Origin: Coriobacteriaceae bacterium AM48-5
Lineage (GTDB): Bacteria; Actinomycetota; Coriobacteriia; Coriobacteriales; Coriobacteriaceae
Reading direction: 5' to 3'
Assembly: GCA_027669525.1 (NCBI GenBank)
Contig: JAQEDJ010000007.1
Span: forward strand, 1 to 61,838
DNA length: 61,838 bases
The number at the start of each line of letters is the position of its first letter. Position 1 is the first letter of the stretch. The translations under genes were made by a program, and so were the position numbers. Positions 22,495 to 31,076 of the stretch are shown piece by piece. A model generated the notes under the pieces. The model was not told the DNA's origin. It did not search any database and saw nothing but the letters and a program-made list of their open reading frames with translations.

Positions 22495-23354
22495 TATTTA
22501 CCGTCCAGCAGACGCAGGTGCTTAAGCGAGAGGTCGAGGATCGGTGCAGAGTGCGTCAGAGCGCCCGAACTAATATAGTCAACACCCAGGTCGGCCAGGG
22601 CACGAATGTTGTCGGCGTCTACGTTGCCCGAGCACTCGGTCTTGGCACGACCGGCGATAAGCTCAATCGCAGTAGCCATGTCATCGTGGGTCATGTTGTC
22701 GAACATGATGATGTCGGCACCGGCCTCCACGGCCTCGCGTACCATGTCCAGGTTCTCGCACTCAATCTCGACCGTCGCGGTAAACGACGCATGGGCGCGC
22801 GCCATCTCAATCGCGCGCGTCACGCCACCGGCTGCATCGATGTGGTTGTCCTTGAGCATGACGGCCGTCGACAGGTTATAGCGGTGGTTGCTGCCACCGC
22901 CGATCTCGACTGCGGCCTTCTCGAAGACACGCATGCCCGGCGTGGTCTTGCGCGTGTCGACAAGCACGGTCTTGGTGCCCTCGAGCGCAGCCGCCATCCG
23001 ATGCGTGTAAGTAGCGATGCCGCTCATGCGCTGCAGGTAGTTGAGCGCCACGCGCTCGCCCGAAAGCAATACGCGCGCGTCGCCGCGCACCTGGCCCACG
23101 TGGTCGCCGGCGTGCACCTCGTCGCCGTCCGCGACATCAAACAGCACCGAGCTCTGCGGATCCAGCAGCTCAAAAGTGCGAGCGAACACATCCAAGCCGG
23201 CGATGATGCCATCGGCCTTGGCGATGAGCTCAACGGTAGCGGGGCGCGCCGTAGGGCACACGCTCGCCGTACTCACGTCCTCAAACGTGATGTCCTCGCG
23301 CAGAGCCTGCAAAATCAGATCATCGACGACGAGCTTCATGGTAATGGGATTCAT
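22494..23354 (-). CDS. nadC: Nicotinate-nucleotide pyrophosphorylase NadC
   Basis: NadC converts quinolinate and PRPP to nicotinate mononucleotide, CO2 and PPi. The 286-residue protein has the family N-terminal domain (LREDITFEDVSTASV) and the barrel with RKTTPGMRVFEKAAVEIGGG, which holds substrate-binding Arg, Lys and His residues, and HNRYNLS-like HRYNLSTAVMLKDNHI. The start at 23354 has GGAGGAG overlapping the nadB stop, three bases away. Third gene of nadA-nadB-nadC-niaR. Confidence 0.95.
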   Translation of the reverse strand: MNPITMKLVVDDLILQALREDITFEDVSTASVCPTARPATVELIAKADGIIAGLDVFARTFELLDPQSSVLFDVADGDEVHAGDHVGQVRGDARVLLSGERVALNYLQRMSGIATYTHRMAAALEGTKTVLVDTRKTTPGMRVFEKAAVEIGGGSNHRYNLSTAVMLKDNHIDAAGGVTRAIEMARAHASFTATVEIECENLDMVREAVEAGADIIMFDNMTHDDMATAIELIAGRAKTECSGNVDADNIRALADLGVDYISSGALTHSAPILDLSLKHLRLLDGK

Positions 23355-23357
23355 GGT

Positions 23358-24734
23358 CTACTCCTCCACGGCCTGCGTGCCGGCGGCACGGGCCAAATCA
23401 TCGATTGCAAGGGTCTCGGCGCTCAGGGCGCGGTGACGTCCGTCAAGCGCGGGCTCACCGGCCTGCTCCACGGTCAGCGACTCGCCGGTGCGCATACGCC
23501 AAGCAGCGCGGCGGCCCCAAACTAGGGACTCGAGCAGGCTGTTAGAAGCCAGGCGGTTCTTGCCGTGCACGCCATTGCAGGCCGTCTCGCCGGCGGCGTA
23601 GAGCTCGGGCATCGAGGTGCGGCCGTCCTTGTCGACCCATACGCCGCCCATAAAATAGTGCTGCGTGGGTGTGACAGGGATGGGCTCGTCCAGGATGTCG
23701 CGTCCGTCCTCCAGGCAGCGCGCACGGATATTGGCAAAATGCTCGGTCACCACGTCGCGCTCGACGGGGGCAAAGCTCAGCCACTCGTGCTCGGTGCCGT
23801 CCTGCTTCATCTGCTCGCGAATAGCGGCGGCGACCACGTCGCGCGGCTGCAGTTCGTCGGTAAAGCGCTCGCCGGCGGCATTGAGCAGAATCGCGCCTTC
23901 GCCGCGGCAGCTCTCGCTAATCAGGAAGGTGCGGCCCGGCTGCGGAGAGAACAGTCCCGTGGGATGGATCTGCACGTAGTCCAGGTGCTCCATCGTGATG
24001 CCGTGCTCCTGCGCGATGTAGCAAGCGTCACCGGTGAGCTGCGGGTAGTTGGTGGAGTGATCGTACACGCCGCCGATGCCGCCCGTTGCCCACAGCGTAT
24101 GGCAGGCATGAATCTTAAACGGCTTACCGGCATGCACGTCCTCAGCGGCATTTGCCAGCTCGTCGGCGGGGCGAGCTGAATCGTCCTCGTCCACGGCTAC
24201 GGCGACGACGCCGGTGCACACCGTGGCGCCGTCACGCTCGGCCGTTAGGATGTCGGTCATGGCCACGCGCTCCAAAATCTGCACGTTGCCCAGCTTGCGA
24301 ACGGCCTGGAGCAGCTTGGTCGTGATCTCCTTGCCCGTAATGTCGGCATGGAAGGCAATGCGCGGGCGGCTGTGCGCGCCCTCGCGAGTAAAGTCGAGGC
24401 TGCCGTCGGCCTTGCGCTCAAAGTCCACGCCCATGGCCAACAGGTCGTTGATGACCGAACGGCTCGAGCGGATCATGATGTCGACGCTCTCGCGGCGGTT
24501 CTCGTAATGGCCGGCGTGCATGGTGTCCTCAAAGAAGGCATCGTAGTCAGAGCCTTCGGGCAGCACGCAGATACCGCCCTGCGCGAGCATCGAATCGCAC
24601 TCGTCGACGGCGCCCTTGGAGAGCATGATTACGCGCGTGCTCGTCGGCAGATTGAGAGCCGCATACAGGCCCGCCACGCCGCAACCGGCAATGACGACGT
24701 CGCACTCCATGTCGGAGTATTGTTTGGTTTCCAC
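23358..24734 (-). CDS. nadB: L-aspartate oxidase NadB
   Basis: NadB oxidises L-aspartate to iminoaspartate for quinolinate synthesis; in anaerobes fumarate can serve as electron acceptor. FAD-binding residues begin at once (VVIAGCGVAGLYAA), followed by SMLAQGGICV, the substrate site HPTGLFSP and SRGEGA-type SCRGEGAILLNAAG, and the C-terminal YAAGETACNGVHGKNRLASNS motif. The product has about 458 residues. I chose GTG at 24734, which has GAGAGGA five bases upstream; an ATG 15 codons earlier lacks a site. It lies between nadA and nadC. Confidence 0.93.
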   Translation of the reverse strand: METKQYSDMECDVVIAGCGVAGLYAALNLPTSTRVIMLSKGAVDECDSMLAQGGICVLPEGSDYDAFFEDTMHAGHYENRRESVDIMIRSSRSVINDLLAMGVDFERKADGSLDFTREGAHSRPRIAFHADITGKEITTKLLQAVRKLGNVQILERVAMTDILTAERDGATVCTGVVAVAVDEDDSARPADELANAAEDVHAGKPFKIHACHTLWATGGIGGVYDHSTNYPQLTGDACYIAQEHGITMEHLDYVQIHPTGLFSPQPGRTFLISESCRGEGAILLNAAGERFTDELQPRDVVAAAIREQMKQDGTEHEWLSFAPVERDVVTEHFANIRARCLEDGRDILDEPIPVTPTQHYFMGGVWVDKDGRTSMPELYAAGETACNGVHGKNRLASNSLLESLVWGRRAAWRMRTGESLTVEQAGEPALDGRHRALSAETLAIDDLARAAGTQAVEE

Positions 24735-24790
24735 AGGAATCCTCTCCCTTGTAATGTGGCATAAGGGATGGCCCCTCATGTCACATTGGC

Positions 24791-25815
24791 TTAGCGCGCC
24801 GCGTACTCGAGCATGCGGTCGAGCGTGAGCTTGGCCTGATCGGCGACCTCGTCCGACACGCCAATCTGCACCTCGCCCTCGCCCGTCTCCAGGCAGCGCA
24901 CGAGCTTTTCGAGCGTGATGAGGTCCATGTTGACGCAGGTGGGCTGCACCGCGGGGAAGTAGAACTTCTTGCCGGTGCCCTGGCAGCGGCGCTCGAGCTC
25001 ATAGAGCACGCCGCGGACCGTCACGATAATGAACTCGCTCGCGTCGGACTCCTCGGCATACTTGATGATGCCGGCGGTGGAGCCGATGTAGTCGGCCTCG
25101 GCCAGCACGTCGGCCTTGCACTCGGGGTGCGCCAGCACGAGCGCGTCGGGGTGGGCCTCCTGCGCATCGACGATCTGCTCGACGGTAATGATGTGGTGGC
25201 GCGGGCAGTAGCCGTTGTTGAGGATGACGTGCTTTTGCGGCACCTGCTCGGCCACAAAGCGGCCCAGGTTCTGGTCGGGAATGAACAAGATGTGCTGCTG
25301 TGGCAGCTCGGAGACGATCTTGACGGCGTTAGAACTGGTAACGCACACGTCACTCCAGCTCTTGATCTCAACCGTCGAGTTGACGTAGCAGACGACAGCC
25401 AGGTCGTCGCCGTACTCGCGCGCGCCGCATCGACCGTCTCGCGCTTGACCATGTGCGCCATGGGGCAGTCCGCACCCGGCTCGGGCAGCAGCACGGTCTT
25501 GGTGGGGTTGAGCAGCTTGGCACTCTCGCCCATAAACTCCACGCCGCACAGCACGATGGTCTGCTGCGGCAGGCTCTTGGCGAGCTTTGCCAGGTAAAAG
25601 CTGTCGCCGACGTAATCGGCAACGGCCTGGACCTCGGGCGCCACATAGTAGTGCGCCAGGATCACCGCGTCACGTTGGGTTTTTAGTTGCTGAATGGCCT
25701 CGACGAGCTCTGCGGGCACCAGTGCCGCGCGCTCCGTTGCCGTCGTTGCCGATGCTAGGCCGGCCGCGATATCGCGTGCAAGCTCCGATGCATCCATGTT
25801 CGCGCTCTGTGCCAT
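24791..25815 (-). CDS. nadA: Quinolinate synthase NadA (frameshift)
   Basis: NadA condenses iminoaspartate with dihydroxyacetone phosphate to quinolinate on a [4Fe-4S] cluster. The product has about 341 residues. Motifs include ILAHYYVAPEVQAVADYVGDS, CGVEFMGESAK, VLLPEPGADCPMA, CYVNSTVEIKSW, HPECK and a late Cys in PTCVNMDLITLE. Three cluster Cys are thus present. The start ATG at 25815 follows GAGAGGGG. Near 25424 one base of a CC pair is missing within a GC-rich alternation, shifting the frame at ETVDAA|REYGDD. First gene of the NAD operon. Confidence 0.92.
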
Positions 25816-25856
25816 CAAGGCCCCTCTCTTTTGGCGAATCTTGGGGCTTTAGTATG

Positions 25857-25896
25857 ACACCTGGCTTTACAGCTGACAAGACAGTGTAGCAGGTGT
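25857..25896. promoter_or_regulatory. Candidate NiaR operator before nadA
   Basis: Nested dyads lie 40 bp upstream of nadA: ACACCTG (25857-25863) with CAGGTGT (25890-25896), CTTTACA with TGTAAAG, and an inner TACAGCTGACAAGACAGTGTA. The TGTC/GACA core resembles operators described for NiaR in other bacteria, as I recall them. The operon ends with niaR itself, which supports autoregulation. Confidence 0.45.
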
Positions 25897-25921
25897 AAAG
25901 TTGGAATAAAGATTCAATCTT

Positions 25922-25978
25922 GGGGCGGGTCCATTTTCGAACTGGCAAGCTGAGGACAGCCGAAAATGGACCCGCCCC
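25922..25978. terminator. 18-bp perfect hairpin
   Basis: GGGGCGGGTCCATTTTCG (25922-25939) pairs perfectly with CGAAAATGGACCCGCCCC (25961-25978). No gene ends here on either strand, so it may be the relic of a lost transcription unit or part of the adjoining repeat region. Confidence 0.6.
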
Positions 25979-26019
25979 ATGATTCGGGCAGCCCGTTTTG
26001 TCCTGGACCAAGGGGCAGT

Positions 26020-26224
26020 GGTCAAAAAGGGCCAAATATGAGTACTGTCACCAAATTAGTAGCATCGATTTTCCGGTCCAGAGCAGCAAAATCGCCTTGT
26101 TTGGAGCCCGATCGCGACTCTGAAGAACGAAAATCGATGCACTTTTGGCCTCTGGCACCGATTTTTGAGGCCATTTGGCTGCCACCAAACTGGTAACAGT
26201 ACTCATATTTGGCCCTTTTTGACC
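26020..26224. mobile_element. 205-bp MITE-like palindrome
   Basis: Perfect 29-bp terminal arms, GGTCAAAAAGGGCCAAATAT continuing to 26048 and their complement at 26196-26224, extend imperfectly to about 42 bp each. The centre is 120 bp and contains two more words in inverted order (CGATTTTCC, GAAAATCG). Open frames inside on both strands are mirror images of each other and are not genes. Size and terminal symmetry suggest a non-autonomous element or a very large hairpin. No target duplication is obvious. Confidence 0.6.
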
Positions 26225-26244
26225 ACCGGGTTTCCGGCAGGCCC

Positions 26245-26280
26245 CAAAAGCGGGCCCGAATCGCTCGATCCGGGCCCGCT
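26245..26280 (-). terminator. GC-rich hairpin with T run on the minus strand
   Basis: AGCGGGCCCG (26249-26258) pairs with CGGGCCCGCT (26271-26280); on the minus strand TTTT follows. No clear minus-strand gene precedes it now. Confidence 0.6.
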
Positions 26281-26431
26281 GGGGGTAGCGAGCACAATCG
26301 AGGTGTAAGAAGCAAGAGAGGGCCATCGCCTAGAATCGTCAGCGCCTAGATATTCAACGAGAGGAAAGACAATGGTCCGCAGCGACATGCTACCCCAGCC
26401 GGACCGGGGGCTCGGCCTCGACCGGCCCCAG

Positions 26432-26700
26432 ACCGAGGCATTTCACCGACGAGTTCAAGAGGAAGATAGTCGATCTCCACAACGCCGGAAAGCCCAGGCG
26501 CGAGGCCATGGACGAGTGCGACCTCGACAAGAGCACCGTGGAGAGGCGGGTCAAGTCGATAAACGAGACCGGCTCGCCGCGCGCCGCCGACAACCGCACG
26601 CCCGAGTAGAACCGGATCCTGGAGCCCGAGCGCGAGAACCGCAGGCTCCGGATGGAGGTCAACGTCTTAAGACGAGCGGCGCCAGCATACGCTCGGAAGT
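26432..26700 (+). pseudogene. Decayed IS3-family orfA fragment
   Basis: Read in one frame, the stretch encodes RHFTDEFKRKIVDLHNAGKP, then REAMDECDLDKSTVERRVKS and INETGSPRAADNRTPE, a stop codon, and ILEPERENRRLRMEVNVLRR. This is the helix-turn-helix and leucine-zipper part of an IS3-family OrfA, interrupted by an in-frame stop and other changes. The rest of the element is missing; an unrelated, intact IS3 element begins at 26765. It is therefore a dead remnant beside a younger insertion. Confidence 0.7.
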
Positions 26701-26805
26701 CAGGGCCATGGCGGCCAACAGGGGGCCGCTGCCCCATATCGGCGCAGCGCTGGCATCGAGGCCTTCTGACCTGTGTCAAGATTTCGGACACGCATGCTCG
26801 AGAAA

Positions 26806-27603
26806 TCAAGCGGCCATAGGCATGGCCTCGAGCTTGGGCTCGGTTCTCTCGAAGAAGGCCGCCATGGCCTCGGCCGGCACCTTGTAGCCGATCGTCGAGC
26901 GGGGCCTTCGGCGGTTGTAGTACGCCTCGATGAACTCGGCCACCGCGTTGTCGTGGCAGTTGCCGGCGCGGCTGCAGGACAGCCGCACGTCGTTGTCGCG
27001 CGCCCATTCGGCCAGAAGCCTGCTGGTGTACTGGGCGCCGCGGTCGGCGTGGAATATCGCGTTGCCGGCCACGTAGCCGCGCGATTTGGCCGACGCCAGC
27101 GCCGAAACCACGATGTCGGCGGTCATGCGCTCGGAGAGCGACCAGCCCACCACCATGCGGGTGTTGAGGTCGATGACCGTCGACAGGTACAGCCATCCCT
27201 CGCCGGTGCGCAGGTAGGTGATGTCGCCCACGAGCTTGCAGGTTGGAACGGGACTGGTGAAGTCGCGGCGCACCAGGTCGGGCCGGGGCCTGGCCTTCGG
27301 GTCGGGGATGGTGGTGCGCTTCCTGGCGTTGGGCGTGCAGCCGCGTATTCCCAGCTCGCGCATCAGCTTGCGCACCCTATACAGGGTCAATCCGGAGAAC
27401 TCGCCGGGCAGGAAGCATTTCACGAACCGGAAGCCGAACCTGCGGTCCGACTCCAGCCACACGCGCCGGACCGCCTCGCGCTCGGCCGACCAGTCTTCTC
27501 GCGGGCAGCCGTTGGAGAGCCACGAGTAGAAGCCCGATCGGCTCACGCCGAGCACGCGGGCCATCATTTTCACCGGGAATTCGGCCTTCTCCGCCAACAT
27601 CAT
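26806..27603 (-). CDS. IS3-family transposase OrfB (DDE domain)
   Basis: The catalytic part of the transposase, about 265 residues from ATG 27603. The DDE triad is visible: Asp in GDITYL, Asp in HADRGAQY and Glu in AEFIEAYYNRRRP, with the usual spacing before the Glu. The N-terminal HTH_21-like segment contains VLGVSRSGFYSWL. In this family OrfB is normally made as an OrfAB fusion by -1 frameshifting; a perfect slippery run A6G lies at 27650-27656 in the orfA 3' end, and the -1 frame is open from there into orfB. Confidence 0.93.
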   Translation of the reverse strand: MMLAEKAEFPVKMMARVLGVSRSGFYSWLSNGCPREDWSAEREAVRRVWLESDRRFGFRFVKCFLPGEFSGLTLYRVRKLMRELGIRGCTPNARKRTTIPDPKARPRPDLVRRDFTSPVPTCKLVGDITYLRTGEGWLYLSTVIDLNTRMVVGWSLSERMTADIVVSALASAKSRGYVAGNAIFHADRGAQYTSRLLAEWARDNDVRLSCSRAGNCHDNAVAEFIEAYYNRRRPRSTIGYKVPAEAMAAFFERTEPKLEAMPMAA

Positions 27604-27617
27604 CCGGTAGCATGCGG

Positions 27618-27902
27618 CTACGCCTGGCTTTTGGCGAAGAAGGCCGCGGCTTTTTTCAAGAAGGCGTTCTCCATCTCGAGCTCGCGTATGCGCCTTTTCG
27701 CCTCGCGAAGCTCGCGGTCCTCGGCCTTGGGGTCGGGCCCGCCGGCAAGCTCGCGCCGGCGGCTCTGCACCCACTTGTTCACGGTCTTGGAATTCAGGCC
27801 CAGTTCTGCGCAGCATTCCGTTATCGGCCTGCCCGTCGAGATGATGTAGTCGGCGGTCTCGCGCCTGAACTCGTCGGTGTACTTGGCGGCTGGGTTGGAC
27901 AT
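27618..27902 (-). CDS. IS3-family transposase OrfA
   Basis: A 94-residue DNA-binding protein. Residues 5-50 hold a helix-turn-helix (RRETADYIISTGRPITECCA, ELGLNSKTVNKWV), and 60-88 a leucine zipper (LREAKRRIRELEMENAFLKK). The A6G slippery heptamer near its end allows a -1 shift into orfB. It lies inside the right inverted repeat of the element. Confidence 0.92.
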   Translation of the reverse strand: MSNPAAKYTDEFRRETADYIISTGRPITECCAELGLNSKTVNKWVQSRRRELAGGPDPKAEDRELREAKRRIRELEMENAFLKKAAAFFAKSQA

Positions 27903-27984
27903 AGCATACCGTCCTCTCGGTCGTCGATGAATGCATTCTAAAGGATTGGGCCTCTAGCATGCGTGTCCGAAAAGACGATACAGG

Positions 27985-29091
27985 TCAGACAACCCAATCA
28001 GACGTCGTCTCGAGCGCGTCCTCTGCACGGTCGAGCGTGCTTCTGGCCTTGGCACCCTGTTTGAACCACGAGCGCAGGTCCTCGAGCGTGCTGCCCGCTG
28101 CATACACCTTGATTTTGCGACCGCCTTTCGTGGTCACCGTGCAACGGTCGCCGCTCTCGCTGTTCTCGTGCGCCGTGACCTTCTTGAGGTAATCGCGACG
28201 GAACGCCACGACGCGGGCATTGCTGATCTCGATGAACCAATCATCGTCGACAAGCGAAGTGCCCGTGGTACCTCGACTTGCCATCTCCTCGGCGAAGGAG
28301 AAGCCGAGTTCGCGCTCCTGCCTGCCGATCTCGAGGATGCCGCGGGCGGGCATGCTGAGCATGAGCAGGGGCAGGAGTCCCCCTATGAACAGGAAGAGGA
28401 ACGGGACGAGCAAGAGCAGACGAGCACCGGCATCGGTGAAAACAGCCATGAAGGCGATCACGAGCGAGAAGACGAGCGCCATGCCGTTGAAAACAATCGT
28501 CAACGGCTTGATGGCAGACCAACACAGGCCCGCCTTGGTCATGGGACCGTCGACGGCGTCCGAGACTTCGATGCCCTCTTCCTCCAGACGGGCGAGGAGG
28601 TTGAGCGAGCACACCCCCTCGAGGCTTATCGAGCAGAACTTCCGGTCGCCCTCGAACAGGTCGATCCTCATCATCTGCGTGTGAAGCGTTGCACGGGTGA
28701 TGTTGCCAAACGTCGTCTCCTTGCGGACGCCGAAGGCGTTACGCGAGAGAATTCGCTCACCGTCCACGTCGATGCGCGGGATGCTCAGCAGGGCCCAGAT
28801 GGCCATGCCCGCGAGCGCCATGGCGTGACCGAACCACACAAGCTCGTGGTCCCACTCGCCCAACGAGACGCCCTGCCAGACGTAGACACCCAGCATGAGC
28901 AGCTCGAACGCGACGGCGCAGCAGGCGATGATCGTGCGGATGGCAGCGGGCATGCGCACCGTGAAGCGATCGAGGCTGTCCGTCGCCTCACTGCGCTCGC
29001 GCGCGCCGCGACGGGCGACCCATGCAGTGAGCGGACCGACGATGAACACCACCATCGCCACGCGCAGGAACGATTCGAGTATGTCGCCCAT
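27985..29091 (-). CDS. Polytopic membrane protein, C-terminus altered by IS insertion
   Basis: About 368 residues from ATG 29091 (GGTGG six bases upstream); the frame is open for 63 more codons but without a good start. Four or five membrane helices are apparent: residues 10-25, 50-75 (IIACCAVAFELLMLGVYV), 85-105, and a pair at about 225-270 (LVFSLVIAFMAVF, LLLLVPFLFLFIGGLLPLLM). A cytoplasmic PH-like region may follow (FIEISNARVVAFRRDYLKKV). The family is not recognised. The last codons read ...DWVV and then TGA, and that TGA is within the terminal inverted repeat of the IS3 element, so the native C-terminus may be lost. Confidence 0.6.
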   Translation of the reverse strand: MGDILESFLRVAMVVFIVGPLTAWVARRGARERSEATDSLDRFTVRMPAAIRTIIACCAVAFELLMLGVYVWQGVSLGEWDHELVWFGHAMALAGMAIWALLSIPRIDVDGERILSRNAFGVRKETTFGNITRATLHTQMMRIDLFEGDRKFCSISLEGVCSLNLLARLEEEGIEVSDAVDGPMTKAGLCWSAIKPLTIVFNGMALVFSLVIAFMAVFTDAGARLLLLVPFLFLFIGGLLPLLMLSMPARGILEIGRQERELGFSFAEEMASRGTTGTSLVDDDWFIEISNARVVAFRRDYLKKVTAHENSESGDRCTVTTKGGRKIKVYAAGSTLEDLRSWFKQGAKARSTLDRAEDALETTSDWVV

Positions 29092-29278
29092 ATTAACCAC
29101 CATCCAATAGAAAACGTGAATTTGGGAGACTATAGCAAAGCAAAGCGGTCCGCACGGCATCGCCCGGGTGTTTTCGGCATGCGGCGGAAAACCAACGGCA
29201 ACGGGCGTTGAGAACTCGTCCGAAATAGGAGATTCAGCCGAAGCGATTCTTCTTGACTTGGTCTCAATGTGATACGAC

Positions 29279-29806
29279 ATGCGCCACTACCTGCGCGGTC
29301 TTGCGGCCCTGATCGAAGAGGGTCACACCGATGAGGCGCTCGAACGCATCGACGCGCTCTGCGAGACCAACGATCGCACCGCCGTGCGCCGCTACTGCGC
29401 CAACGAAACGGTCAACATTGTGCTCTCGTCGCTTTCCGCGGACATCAACGCGCACGGCATCACCGCCGACCTGCGCGCCGCCGTGCCCGAAACCGTCCAC
29501 GTGGGCGATGTCGATCTGTTCAGTGTGGTATCGAACGCCCTGGACAATGCCATCGCCGCGGCGAGCGCCGCCCCCGAAGGCAAGCGGTTTGTCGACCTGG
29601 ACCTTCGCTACGAAGACGGGCAGCTTCTATTGCTGGTTTCCAACACGTTTGGCCGTGCGCCGCACATGGCCGACGGCATGCCCGTGGCTCAGCACACTGG
29701 GCATGGCTTTGGCACCAAGAGCATTATGCTTGCCGTCGAGCGCATGAACGGCAACTGCCAGTTCCGCATTAACGGCGACCGGTTTGAGCTGCGCGCCGTG
29801 ATGTAG
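29279..29806 (+). pseudogene. C-terminal remnant of a GHKL sensor histidine kinase
   Basis: 175 residues that match only the C-terminal half of a two-component kinase. It opens with YDMRHYLRGLA, where the H-box normally lies (a His-Asp-Met-Arg-His type motif), and continues to an ATPase domain of the HATPase_c_5 kind: SNALDNAIAAA (N box) and GHGFGTKSIM (G box). Directly upstream the homologous reading meets a stop (TGA before TAC GAC ATG), and the sensor half is missing. The upstream space is occupied by the divergent membrane-protein gene. It is probably non-functional, though the ATG at 29279 could give a soluble fragment. Confidence 0.7.
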
Positions 29807-29824
29807 GGGCTGCCGCCAGCCTCG

Positions 29825-30399
29825 CTACAGCGGCGCAGCCGCCGGGGTCAGCTGCTTAATGTAGGCCCACATGCGCTGCTTGGCGGCCTTGTCGGTCAGC
29901 GCCGCCTCAAAGCCATCGAGCGCGAGCACGCGGCGGCCTGCACATGGGCGACCAGGCCGGGCTTGAGCATGGCGGTGTCAAAGTCATCAATTGCCACAAG
30001 CATATCGGCATAGGTCTCGCGCATGACATCGGCCGCACTGTTGTCCAGCAGCAGCACCGCCTCGGGGTCTAAGGTCTCCAGCGCCTCGCGGAACAGATCG
30101 CACGTCAGGGCCTCGCCCGCCGCGACCGCTCCGTCGCCCGCGCCGGCGACGCTTGCCAGCACGCAAAAATCCTCGGGGGCATATCCGATGGCGCCGAGCG
30201 CCTTGCGCAACGCGGCGCCATCCGCGCCGGCAGCCAGCTCGCCGCCCGAGCACTCGGCTTCATCCAAATCGCCTTTGACCAGCACAATCGGCGAGCACGC
30301 GTTGCCCGCGATACGCACACCGCGATCTGCAAGCGACGCGAGCTCCTGCTCGGTCGCCTGAGCGATGGCTTCTTTTTTCTGGCTTTGTGACGTGGGCAT
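29825..30399 (-). CDS. Conserved-looking protein of unknown function (frameshift)
   Basis: About 190 residues. The start is ATG 30399 with GGAG nearby; an earlier ATG ten codons upstream has no site. The protein is mostly alpha/beta in appearance with segments GGELAAGADGAALRKALGAI, APEDFCVLASV, LDPEAVLLLDNSAADVM and a C-terminus KQRMWAYIKQLTPAAAPL. The middle recalls uracil-DNA-glycosylase-like or phosphotransfer folds, but I cannot assign a family. Near 29937 CAGGGCCGC is written CAGGCCGC, which shifts the frame at AHVQ|GRRVLALDGF; without the repair the protein ends wrongly at 29896. Confidence 0.6.
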
Positions 30400-30535
30400 G
30401 CGCTCTCCAATCGTTTGCGTGCCCACCATTATATAAAAGAGCCGCCCGCGAGTGGTTGCTTTGCGGGCCGCTGGGTATAAGCACGGTCGTACTGAGTTTT
30501 ACGCGGCCGAGCCGCGTCGTATTATGGAGGTCACC

Positions 30536-30856
30536 ATGGCTGACATTAAGCAGATTACCCCCGAGAACTTCGGCGCTGTCGTCAACGATAGCCTGCCCGT
30601 ACTGGTTGATTTTTGGGCCCCGTGGTGCGGCCCCTGCCGCTCGCTCTCGCCCATCGTAGACGAGGTTGCCGACGAGCTGGCCGGCAAGTTGGCTGTGGCC
30701 AAGTGCAACGTCGACGACAACCAGGACCTGGCCATGAAGTTTGGCGTCATGAGCATCCCCACGCTGATCGTCTTTAAGAACGGCGAGGAGGTCGACCGCT
30801 CGGTTGGCGCCCTACCCAAGGCAAGACTTCAGGCACTGCTGGAGAAACATCTGTAA
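30536..30856 (+). CDS. trxA: Thioredoxin
   Basis: A 106-residue thioredoxin, the general disulfide reductant of the cytoplasm. The active site is WAPWCGPCRSLSP with Cys at about 31 and 34; the cis-Pro follows in MSIPTLIVF and the family Gly near the end in VGALPKARLQ. The start at 30536 has ATGGAGG at seven bases. It stands alone, with a terminator at 30968. A thioredoxin reductase is not in the window. Confidence 0.96.
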   Translation: MADIKQITPENFGAVVNDSLPVLVDFWAPWCGPCRSLSPIVDEVADELAGKLAVAKCNVDDNQDLAMKFGVMSIPTLIVFKNGEEVDRSVGALPKARLQALLEKHL

Positions 30857-30967
30857 TACGCTTGTTACTTGTCTGCCGTCCATGAGCGGTTTCGCACCGC
30901 TCACCGGAGTGCCAAACGCAAGGCATGCGACCACGGATAGTATGGTAGTTACAAACAGCCCCCAGTG

Positions 30968-31003
30968 AACGGGTGCGGGTCAGACGGACTCGCACCCGTT
31001 TTC
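30968..31003 (+). terminator. Rho-independent terminator
   Basis: AACGGGTGCG (30968-30977) pairs with CGCACCCGTT (30991-31000), followed by TTT. It lies 110 bp after the thioredoxin stop and 75 bp before the nikR operon. Confidence 0.85.
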
Positions 31004-31076
31004 TTATGCGGCGGCGCTCAAGGCGGGCGTAGTAGAATCTGAACCACCATATCGCCCCGTACAAAAGGAGATTCCT

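Larger units (their letters stand above)
26765..27989 (-). mobile_element. IS3-family insertion sequence, apparently complete
   Basis: About 1.22 kb with two genes, orfA and orfB, on the minus strand. Terminal inverted repeats of about 38 bp: the left end starts TCTGACCTGTGTCAAG and the right end, read inward, TCTGACCTGTATCGTC; both continue with TTTCGGACACGCATGCT. No target duplication is evident at the flanks, so one side may have rearranged after insertion. The right end supplies the stop codon for the neighbouring membrane-protein gene. Confidence 0.9.

Noticed and set aside
26022..26326. Small open frames within the 205-bp palindrome
   Set aside because: The two strands encode mirror peptides because of the inverted arms; this reflects symmetry, not coding selection.
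29092..29280. N-terminal extension of the membrane protein gene beyond 29091
   Set aside because: The extra 63 codons have no ribosome site, no membrane character, and overlap the divergent kinase remnant's start region.
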